Source: an uncultured candidatus Porisulfidus sp. (GTDB lineage Bacteria; Pseudomonadota; Gammaproteobacteria; Poriferisulfidales; Poriferisulfidaceae). From it: a stretch of 64,000 nucleotides of DNA. A model generated the notes under the pieces. That model made no database searches. It saw nothing but the letters and a program-made list of their open reading frames with translations, and was not told where the DNA came from. The position numbers were made by a program, and so were the translations under genes. Shown one piece after another: positions 27,929-34,998 of this stretch. The DNA is taken from assembly GCA_958431155.1 (NCBI GenBank), contig OY288106.1, positions 781,161 to 845,160 on the forward strand, in the 5' to 3' direction. The stretch's first letter is position 1; every line of letters begins with the position of its first letter.

Positions 27929-28248
27929 TTGAGAGAAGAGAAATAGGCGGCAATGTCTTGGATCTGCTCCTCCGAGAGCCGTACGGAATGAGCCCGCATG
28001 GTGCTGTGGGCACGCTCGCCGGACTGGTAGGCTTTCAGGGCCGCCACGATGTACTCCGCGTGCTGGCCGCCCAGTTTGGGCACATGGTAACTCGGATAGA
28101 CGTTGGTGTAGCTGGGGACGCCGTGACACCCGAGACAGGTCCCTGCCAAGGTACGCCCGCGTTCAATCGTCGCTTCGTCGGCGGATGCAAGAATGGGAGC
28201 CGAGCCCAATACGAGAGCAATCGCCAGAAAGAATCCGCGTCCGTACAT
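27925..28248 (-). CDS. Small periplasmic cytochrome c (upstream copy)
   Basis: Second monohaem class I-type cytochrome. I start at the ATG at 28248 (MYGRGFFLAIALVLGSAPIL), giving a signal peptide and 107 residues; a longer reading to 28311 lacks a signal sequence. The haem motif is CLGCH, followed by GVPSYTNVYPSYHVPKLGGQ, and a late HSTMRAHSVRLSEEQIQDIA segment offers a Met ligand. Similar layout to the next gene (GG/AGQHxxY, GERxxxxM) shows that the two are tandem paralogues. In a sulfur oxidiser they may carry electrons to the terminal oxidase. Confidence 0.85.
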   Translation of the reverse strand: MYGRGFFLAIALVLGSAPILASADEATIERGRTLAGTCLGCHGVPSYTNVYPSYHVPKLGGQHAEYIVAALKAYQSGERAHSTMRAHSVRLSEEQIQDIAAYFSSLK

Positions 28249-28302
28249 GACGTTTATGAAATTCCAAAAAGATGTGCGCGAGGATTCGCTCGTCTGGCGG
28301 CT

Positions 28303-28308
28303 ATTATA
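28303..28308 (-). promoter_or_regulatory. Possible -10 element for the cytochrome pair
   Basis: A perfect TATAAT on the minus strand (GATGTATAATAGCC) lies about 55 bases before the start at 28248. No good -35 is found at 16-18 bases. The rest of the gap 28249-28377 shows nothing else. Confidence 0.45.
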
Positions 28309-28377
28309 CATCGCACTCTTTCCCGAATCGTATAAATGGATGCCTGAAAAGCAGACTATGGGCTGCAGTTCCAGCAG

Positions 28378-30183
28378 TTATACGACCCCGGGACTGAGCT
28401 TGTTCATCAACGGGCACTTGTCCCGCGTACAGCCGCACGGCTTGTCTCCACAGATCCTCATCTGATTGATCGCGTAATCAAGCGCTTCTTCCCGAGTTGC
28501 CGTGAAATATTCACTCCACTCCGGGCTGGCAAATCCCGTGCGCTCGAAAATTTCCATGATCTCGGGCTTGGCGCGGGTCACGATGAAGGTGATGTTGGAA
28601 TCCACCAATTCCCGTGCAAGGCTGTGCAGCATATGCTCCCCGGTGGAATCGATTTCCGTGATGCTGCTCGCATCCACGATGATATAGCGCAGGCCCTCGG
28701 TCGAGGCCGCCGCCCGCAGGACCTGGTCACTGAAATAGCCGGTGTTGGCGAAGAATAGCGGTCCGTCGAAGCGCAGCATCGAGATGCTGCAGCAGGTTTC
28801 CAGAATTCTCCGCCGGGCATCGGCGAACTTGCCGGAACGATCGCGCGAAATCAAGCTGATGTTCGGGCGCATGATGCGGTAGACGAACAGCCCGAGCGCC
28901 AAGAGAACCCCGATGATGATCCCGTTTTCCAGGTGTGGGGCGAATGCCAGCGTCAGTACGAATGTAATGACCGCCACGACCGCATCGTGTTTCTGAACCT
29001 TCCAGGCATCGATGATCGGTCTGATCCGGAACAGGCTGGCCACCGCGATGATGATGACCGAAGCCAGCATGGCCTGCGGCATGTGGTACAGAATCGGCGT
29101 CAAGAACAGCAGGGTCGCGGCCACGAGCAGACCGGTCACGATAGAAGAAAAGCCTGTAATCGCCCCGGCGGACAAATTCACCGCGGAGCGGGAAAACGAG
29201 CCGGAAACCGCGTAGCCCTGAAAAAAGCTGGCCGCAAGATTGCCCAGACCCTGGCCCAGCAATTCCTGATTGGCGTCCAGATGCTGGCGCGTCTTTCTCA
29301 TCGACATGGATTTGGCAACGGAGAATGCCTCCATGAAGCCGATCAGCGAGATGGCGATGGCGACGCCTGCCAGATCCAGCAAATAGCTGAAATCAACGGT
29401 CGGCAGGGCGAAACTTGGCAAGCCTTCCGGAATTGAGCCGACAATGGCTCCGCCGAAATTCTCTTTAAAACCGATCACCCAAGAAACCACCGTGGTTAGA
29501 ACTGCCGCAACCAGGATGCCAGGTACTTTTTTCGAAATTTTTGGCAGAAAATACATCAGGCCGATGGCCATGACGCTCATAGCGACCGTCGGCCAGTGCG
29601 TGAATTCGGAAGCTGCAACCAGTATGTTCCAGACCGTCTCGTAGTGATGTTCGCTTTTCTCGGCAACCACTCCCAGCAGCTTGCCCAACTGGGACGTGGC
29701 AATGATCAGTGCCGCTGCGTTGGTGAAACCAATGACCACCGGATGCGACAGGAAGTCCACCAACACCCCCAAGCGCAAAAGCCCCAGAGCAATCTGGAAC
29801 ACGCCGACCATCAGCGCCAGCATGATCGCGTAGGCAATGTAGCCTTCCGACCCCGACGACGCGATCGGCTCCAGAGCCGATGCGGTCAGCAGCGAGATCA
29901 CGGCTACCGGGCCGGTCGCCAACTGACGGGACGACCCGAACAGGGCCGAAACTATTACCGGCAAAAACGAGGCGTAGAGACCGTAATAAGTTGGCAGGCC
30001 CGCCAACTGAGCGTAAGCCATTGATTGCGGCACTATCACCAGGGCGACGGTGACGCCGGCGATGATATCCGCCTTCAGGACGGAAGAGGCACGCAGTTCC
30101 GGCAGCCATTCGAGGAACGGCAGGAACCGGGTTTTTAAGTATCTCGGGATTTTTTTGGCAGTCTTGACCCAGAATTTCCTCAT
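28378..30183 (-). CDS. SulP-family anion (sulfate) transporter with STAS domain
   Basis: Inner-membrane transporter for sulfate or related anions. The 601 residues contain the SulP signature VALVIVPQSMAYAQLAGLPT and GLYASFLPVIVSALFGSSR, 10-12 hydrophobic segments to about residue 430, and a STAS domain with IIVDASSITEIDSTG. An unusual C-terminal tail carries four cysteines at 578, 583, 585 and 590 (CGDKPCGCTRDKC), which could bind metal or act as a redox switch. Sulfate export or import would suit a sulfur oxidiser; bicarbonate is a known alternative substrate in the family. Confidence 0.88.
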   Translation of the reverse strand: MRKFWVKTAKKIPRYLKTRFLPFLEWLPELRASSVLKADIIAGVTVALVIVPQSMAYAQLAGLPTYYGLYASFLPVIVSALFGSSRQLATGPVAVISLLTASALEPIASSGSEGYIAYAIMLALMVGVFQIALGLLRLGVLVDFLSHPVVIGFTNAAALIIATSQLGKLLGVVAEKSEHHYETVWNILVAASEFTHWPTVAMSVMAIGLMYFLPKISKKVPGILVAAVLTTVVSWVIGFKENFGGAIVGSIPEGLPSFALPTVDFSYLLDLAGVAIAISLIGFMEAFSVAKSMSMRKTRQHLDANQELLGQGLGNLAASFFQGYAVSGSFSRSAVNLSAGAITGFSSIVTGLLVAATLLFLTPILYHMPQAMLASVIIIAVASLFRIRPIIDAWKVQKHDAVVAVITFVLTLAFAPHLENGIIIGVLLALGLFVYRIMRPNISLISRDRSGKFADARRRILETCCSISMLRFDGPLFFANTGYFSDQVLRAAASTEGLRYIIVDASSITEIDSTGEHMLHSLARELVDSNITFIVTRAKPEIMEIFERTGFASPEWSEYFTATREEALDYAINQMRICGDKPCGCTRDKCPLMNKLSPGVV

Positions 30184-30364
30184 GTGGGTGATTCCGTCGG
30201 TAAATCAATCCGCCAAAAAGTGTGGGATTACTTTAGCATATGGGTTTTTTCAATTCAGTTGCCCTGAAATATCCACAGTGCAGAGTGTACGTTCTAATCC
30301 ATACCTTCTGATTCTGGAGACAAATTGCTAAACAGAGGCTATTCTGCGCTTCTAAGAATCGAAA

Positions 30365-31249
30365 CTACTCAGCGATAAGTCCCGCTCTACGTGCTTTATT
30401 AACAAGATATGCAGCAAAGGAAGCACACGCACCAAACATGAAAGCAGCATCTTCTACATCTACATTCGCCTCTTCCTCATCAAGGAGAGAGTGGCGAATA
30501 CCATTTTCATCACTGCTATAGCCATAGAGTTCTTCAATCCCTTTTTTAAAAGCCCCATGCAGAACAACATCCTTTTCAGATAGTGCTCTCAAGGCTGGAG
30601 CTAAAGAACTTTTAGCATCCTGGCTAAGATTCCGTGCAACAGATTCCACAGCATGGATGCTTTCGCGAACACTCCCCGCATAATCACTAGCATGGATGCA
30701 TTTGGCCGATTCACGAAGATGTGTCCGAGCCCCATCGAATGGCCCAGATGCTAGCACCTCGAATGATTGCTCAATAGATTCCCTTTGTTCTGGTATCGCT
30801 ATCGGAATGATTGAAGGGCCATCATTTATTACCATATATGCGCATTTACGACTTCTCAATATAGATTGAACTGTACTGTGAAAATCAGTTGACACGTTAT
30901 CGTGCCGAAGAACAAATTGTAGAAAATCGAAAATTCGATTGTACGGCTCTCTTTTAAAAAATTGCTTTAACTCACTAGCTTGGTGCTCAAATTTATTGTT
31001 AAATTCATCCGCAGGATTGCACAAAAAATTGACATGGAAGTCATGTAGAATTGCTCCCCAAGAACCCACTATGTAATCATAGTAACCATGGTGCTCTCTT
31101 GCAGCCCGCAATCTTTCGTAGACATCACTCCAGAGAAGATTCCGCACATCTACGGGCAATTCTTCCAACGCTAGAGGGCGAGGAAGTTGGTCAATTCCTT
31201 CTGCCTGTGAAAAGGTTAGTTCACTTCGAACGGGATTCGATTCAACCAT
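30365..31249 (-). CDS. AbiJ-like (HEPN-related) protein
   Basis: Possible abortive-infection or RNase-type protein. From the ATG at 31249, preceded by AAAGGAAGG, it has 294 residues; a longer reading to 31327 is not supported. The C-terminal part holds the pattern seen at the end of many AbiJ-related proteins: KKGIEELYGYSSDENGIRHS, LLDEEEANVDVEDAAFMFGA, then CASFAAYL. The IRHSL piece supplies the Arg-x-His feature of HEPN folds. The N-terminal part is not recognised. The gene is A+T-rich and sits at the edge of the accessory stretch. The assignment is by pattern memory, so moderate. Confidence 0.6.
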   Translation of the reverse strand: MVESNPVRSELTFSQAEGIDQLPRPLALEELPVDVRNLLWSDVYERLRAAREHHGYYDYIVGSWGAILHDFHVNFLCNPADEFNNKFEHQASELKQFFKREPYNRIFDFLQFVLRHDNVSTDFHSTVQSILRSRKCAYMVINDGPSIIPIAIPEQRESIEQSFEVLASGPFDGARTHLRESAKCIHASDYAGSVRESIHAVESVARNLSQDAKSSLAPALRALSEKDVVLHGAFKKGIEELYGYSSDENGIRHSLLDEEEANVDVEDAAFMFGACASFAAYLVNKARRAGLIAE

Positions 31250-31314
31250 GGAGCCTTCCTTTGAAAAATTCTGTGACGGAGGGGGGGTAATCCTATCACA
31301 TATAGCGTTTTGAC

Positions 31315-31446
31315 TTATAAATTCCACTTTATCTTGCGGACTAGCTTCTGAGCCTCTTGCTAAAGAGCCACGTAATGCTGCTGCCGCGTCGCTTCAAATG
31401 TCTCACTCATTCCATCTGGAGCAATGACAGGGAAAACTAGCCTTAC
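31315..31446 (-). pseudogene. C-terminal gene remnant with an internal stop
   Basis: One minus-strand frame reads VRLVFPVIAPDGMSETFEAT, RQQHYVAL, an in-frame TAG (31362-31360), then QEAQKLVRKIKWNL and TAA at 31317-31315. The sequence looks like a genuine protein C-terminus broken by a nonsense change, with its 5' part missing (a TAG lies just upstream at 31449-31447). The family is not recognised. It lies just upstream of the AbiJ-like gene. Confidence 0.4.
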
Positions 31447-31538
31447 CTAAAAGGTAGACAGGATAGTAAAATGCCGATCAATGACTAAACCACCACAGTG
31501 TCACCAGTCTGGCAAAGTATAGAGGGACACAGATCACA

Positions 31539-32501
31539 ATGGACACAAAGCGCCAAATCATAGTCTCGGGAGCAAATGACGCATACATGGATTTTTTGGA
31601 TGACATGCTTGCATCCATACAGGACCGTTTGCGTGAATACGATTTAGGAATCCTTGATTTGGGTCTCTCTGAAGAATCGAAAGATCGGATCCGAGTTCAT
31701 AAAAAGGATACCAAGATCGTTGACCCCGGCTGGCGTCACCAGCCTAGGGACATGTCCAAGCAACCTCTTCACAAAAAGGTATTTCTGGCAAAACCCTTCC
31801 TCCCCGAAATTTTCCCTGATCACTCTGGCTATATGTGGATAGATGCCGACATTTGGCTCCTGGACTCTTCCGCCATAGAACACTACATGTCAGCATCAGA
31901 ACAATCTCGGGACGGAGGATCTATCACTTATGAATGTCATCCTTACTATAAAGACGTGAAGTATAAGCCTCGATTTAGGGTGGTAAAAAAATTCGGAATT
32001 TTCCCTGTGGCTATACGTGCGGTCAGCAGGACCGTGTATCGTTTGACGCATGAGATGTTTGGAGATGAAATCGCCAGACGATGGGCGCGTTCTCCAACCA
32101 TTAACAGTGGTTTTTTCTTTATACGAGCTAACTCTCCGGCATGGAGTGCCTGGCAACACTACACACGCAAAGCAAATTTCAAAGCCTTAATGAAGCGAAA
32201 TTATTTCTCTGACCAAACGTGTCTCAATGTCGCTTTGCGGGAAAATAATTTTTCTTTTAATACCTTGCCAGCAACCTATAATTGGGTGGTTGGATTGGGG
32301 CTCCCCCTTTTTGACGAAGAAACGGGCCTGTTACTCGACCCATGCGGGCCTCATGACAGGTTATATGCCATTCATCTGACCAACAAGATCGGCTCTCAAA
32401 TTTTCAAACTCCGGACGACTAACGGCGGCCACATTAGTACATCACTAAAAAGACCTGCCTTCCTTCAAACGCTTTCCGACAAACAGCCAGAATTTTCCTA
32501 A
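31539..32501 (+). CDS. Putative nucleotide-sugar glycosyltransferase
   Basis: 320 residues with a GT-A-type DxD motif at 102-104 in WIDADIWLLDSS, preceded by KVFLAKPFLPEIFPDHSGYM. Later come SPTINSGFFFIRANSPAW and DQTCLNVAL, the pattern seen in GT8-like and related families where the acceptor loop follows. No signal peptide or membrane helix, so a cytoplasmic enzyme is likely. It opens the glycan-type cluster, facing away from the AbiJ-like gene. Donor and acceptor are unknown. A+T-rich relative to the core. Confidence 0.65.
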   Translation: MDTKRQIIVSGANDAYMDFLDDMLASIQDRLREYDLGILDLGLSEESKDRIRVHKKDTKIVDPGWRHQPRDMSKQPLHKKVFLAKPFLPEIFPDHSGYMWIDADIWLLDSSAIEHYMSASEQSRDGGSITYECHPYYKDVKYKPRFRVVKKFGIFPVAIRAVSRTVYRLTHEMFGDEIARRWARSPTINSGFFFIRANSPAWSAWQHYTRKANFKALMKRNYFSDQTCLNVALRENNFSFNTLPATYNWVVGLGLPLFDEETGLLLDPCGPHDRLYAIHLTNKIGSQIFKLRTTNGGHISTSLKRPAFLQTLSDKQPEFS

Positions 32502-32538
32502 TCCACATATTCGACTTCGTGAATTGGGGCTATGACTC

Positions 32539-33390
32539 CTAGTTGTCCATCCAATCAATTTTTTTCCGAATAGAGAGATTGTATTTCCACGCCTCCTCCA
32601 ATACGCTTAGAGAAATACCCATATCTTTTGCTTCGGCAAGCAGAGCATTGGCATCTTTTGGATAGCATTTCCCTCCCCAACCGCGATCTCCATCCGGCCC
32701 GGGGATCTGATAGTGCGAATTACCGAGGCGTTCATCCAAGTGTAATGCCTCCATCAGTTGTAACCACTCCACCGTACTGCCTGATTTCTCCCACAACTCG
32801 TAGAACTGATTCAAAACGCTTACTTTTGTCGCCAAAAATGTGTTGTTCATGTATTTGACCAGTGACGCCCCGGCTGCATCGCAGAATTTGACCGAGCACG
32901 GCGTACAGATACTGAATTTCTCGAACAACTCCTGTACTGCTTTTGTGTCATCCTCCTTGCCACCCAAAATCCTGAATTTGGGGTTCAGGTAATCCTCAAG
33001 CGCCGTATTCTGCTTGAGAAACTCCGGGCAGACAACGAGTCGCAAGTGCGGCCATTCTTTCTGATATTCGACAATACGGGATGGTAGCGTGGTACTCGTC
33101 AGAACGACTGTCTTGGAGATGTTACTTGCCTGTCTTCCCAGCGCCTCCATGCAGTGATCCACGATCGTTCCGTCGAAAGGCCCGCCGTATGTGCCAGGCT
33201 CAATTTTCTGTGGAGTCGGAACACAGACAAAAATAAATTCGGATTTCTTCCAGACCTTATCAAGCGACCCCTCGAATTCTTCCGAATTCTTTGGATACGC
33301 CGGATCAAATATGTGGAGTTGAGCGCGATCCTTAAAGGCGGCATAAACGGATTTGCCTACAACGCCGTAGCCAATAATGCCTATGTCCAT
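32539..33390 (-). CDS. Short UDP-glucose/GDP-mannose dehydrogenase family protein
   Basis: NAD-dependent nucleotide-sugar dehydrogenase homologue. The Rossmann start GYGVVG is at residues 7-12, the catalytic-type Cys242 lies in GWGGKCYPKD, and the central helix region with YMNNTFLATKVSVLN is present. At 283 residues it stops soon after the Cys motif, so the C-terminal UDP-binding domain of the usual 390-450-residue enzyme is missing. No frameshift is visible after the stop. It may act on another substrate or need a partner chain. It lies opposite to its neighbours, between a glycosyltransferase and a methyltransferase. Confidence 0.8.
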   Translation of the reverse strand: MDIGIIGYGVVGKSVYAAFKDRAQLHIFDPAYPKNSEEFEGSLDKVWKKSEFIFVCVPTPQKIEPGTYGGPFDGTIVDHCMEALGRQASNISKTVVLTSTTLPSRIVEYQKEWPHLRLVVCPEFLKQNTALEDYLNPKFRILGGKEDDTKAVQELFEKFSICTPCSVKFCDAAGASLVKYMNNTFLATKVSVLNQFYELWEKSGSTVEWLQLMEALHLDERLGNSHYQIPGPDGDRGWGGKCYPKDANALLAEAKDMGISLSVLEEAWKYNLSIRKKIDWMDN

Positions 33391-33553
33391 TTGTCTTTTT
33401 GCCTAGGTGCCCACCAATCAAACAAGACGAGGCTACATCGAACCTGCGCGCTTAAATTCACGAAAAGGCAGTCCATTCGGGAGGGCGGCAGTATACCAAA
33501 GGAATTGCTTATACTGCCTGAAACTTACAGTAACAGCAAACCGGAAAAGCTGT

Positions 33554-33581
33554 CTGACAGCATGCGCCGAAAATTTATAAT
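33554..33581 (+). promoter_or_regulatory. Sigma-70 promoter for the methyltransferase gene
   Basis: CTGACA (33554-33559), a 16-bp spacer, and a perfect TATAAT (33576-33581). Transcription would begin about 20 bases before the ATG at 33609. The remaining gap 33391-33553 shows no other signal. Confidence 0.6.
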
Positions 33582-33608
33582 AGCCTGCAAAAGCCTAGAT
33601 TGAAATTC

Positions 33609-34472
33609 ATGCTTTCCCTGTTTCTCTCCCCGGAAGACCGGGCTGCTCTCCGTGCGCAACGCGGATACAGTTCCCCTTTCTCGCTACCCACCAAGTCACC
33701 CGAAGCAACCAACCGGGTGATGCTTAAACTGGTTCTCGAATGCCTGGAAGACAAGCCTTTACATATCCTTGACCTAGGCTGCGGTTCCGGCGCCTTGCTG
33801 CAGTGCATCGCAGATCATTACCGCGCACAAGGTTGGGACCCGCAGCAATACCTTCTTGGGATTGATTCGGACGAAGAGTTCTTTCAAGCGGAAATCCCTT
33901 TCCAAGTAGGAGACTTGACGAAGCCTCTAAATCAGCAGACCCGAGCTTTTGACCTGATTATTGCCATACAGGTGCTGGAACATGTCCGTTCTCCATATCT
34001 ATTAATGGAAGAAGCGTATGCGGCTCTAACCCCCAAGGGCAAATTCTTGTTTTCAGTGCCCAACATGATGACGATGAATAGTCGGCTCCGTTTTCTGTTT
34101 ACTGGTCGATTCCAGCTATACCCAGGCCCCAGCAGCGATCCTGCGGATTCTGCATCAGGCCATGGGCACATCAATCCCCTGCCAATACAGTATTGGGATT
34201 ATGGCTTGCGTCATGTCGGTTTCACCGATATCCGTTACCAAACCGACCGTATCAGGCGAGGGTCACTAATCCTTGCCATGTTGTTCTCCCCGCTTCTTTG
34301 GCTGGGAACGCTCCAACTGCATAGAAGGGAACGTCGTTCAAATGAACGAATTTACCAGCAGAACCTTCGCCCATTCCGTGAAATTAACACGATTCGGAAT
34401 CTTGCTGGCCGCGGCTTAGTGGCGATATGCAGTAAACCAGATCAGACGGATTCGCCAGATCCTGCTTCTTGA
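33609..34472 (+). CDS. Class I SAM-dependent methyltransferase
   Basis: 287 residues from the ATG at 33609 (a TTG three codons upstream is also open). The SAM-binding motif I ILDLGCGSG is at 53-61, motif II-like GIDSDEEFF follows, and motif IV AIQVLEHVRSPYLLMEEAYA with LTPKGKFLFSVPN is typical of the methyltransferase-11/23 type. The later hydrophobic stretch LILAMLFSPLLWLGTL may touch the membrane. By context it may methylate a sugar, lipid-linked glycan or O-antigen part. The substrate is not readable. Confidence 0.82.
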   Translation: MLSLFLSPEDRAALRAQRGYSSPFSLPTKSPEATNRVMLKLVLECLEDKPLHILDLGCGSGALLQCIADHYRAQGWDPQQYLLGIDSDEEFFQAEIPFQVGDLTKPLNQQTRAFDLIIAIQVLEHVRSPYLLMEEAYAALTPKGKFLFSVPNMMTMNSRLRFLFTGRFQLYPGPSSDPADSASGHGHINPLPIQYWDYGLRHVGFTDIRYQTDRIRRGSLILAMLFSPLLWLGTLQLHRRERRSNERIYQQNLRPFREINTIRNLAGRGLVAICSKPDQTDSPDPAS

Positions 34473-34510
34473 TGTTGACTAATTGCATAGTTGGAGCCTA
34501 AATTTTTTAA

Positions 34511-34981
34511 ATGGTTGTTGTGCGAGGTCGTGTAATAAAAGGTAAGGGAGGTTATGGCAAAAACCCCCATCGCCCTGAAGTGGCGGCTTACTTTAAAAAT
34601 ACTCCAGTCAAGGGAACTCTTAACGTTGCACTTGACCAGCCTGTACGGCTACGACATGCGCAAACACCTGACTTTATGTTCTGGCCTTCATACATTGACA
34701 GAATCCCTTGCCTTATCACGCGCACCTCACACACGCCTTTGCACATCGTTGAAGTAATCTCCGACGAACAATTGCCATGTACACGCGGCGATTACGTAAC
34801 ACTAGTGATACCCCGTGGACACACTCTTGATTTGCCGTCCATTCACCGCACAATATGGAAGATCTTTTATGGCTTTGGGAGAACACACTGGTACGAATAC
34901 AAAATTTACCGAAGGTTGTTGGGCCCGTTTTATTTTGTCAGGCGCCTATCCATACAAGACCCTGAGCGGCAAGCACATTAG
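34511..34981 (+). CDS. Stand-alone DUF120/CTP-riboflavin-kinase-like domain protein
   Basis: 156 residues that parallel the N-terminus of the convergent neighbour. Its features resemble archaeal CTP-dependent riboflavin kinase (DUF120): VRGRVIKGKGG at 4-14, PVKGTLNVAL at 32-41 (archaeal pattern G-T-L-N), and HIVEVISDEQLPCTRGDYV at 78-96. A helical tail RTIWKIFYGF...KIYRRLLGPFYFVRRLSI is shared with the neighbour. No membrane helix is certain. A role in handling a CTP- or CMP-linked compound for glycan synthesis is inference. Fold identity needs a profile search. Confidence 0.55.
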   Translation: MVVVRGRVIKGKGGYGKNPHRPEVAAYFKNTPVKGTLNVALDQPVRLRHAQTPDFMFWPSYIDRIPCLITRTSHTPLHIVEVISDEQLPCTRGDYVTLVIPRGHTLDLPSIHRTIWKIFYGFGRTHWYEYKIYRRLLGPFYFVRRLSIQDPERQAH

Positions 34982-34998
34982 CAAAAAAGCAAGCCCTT

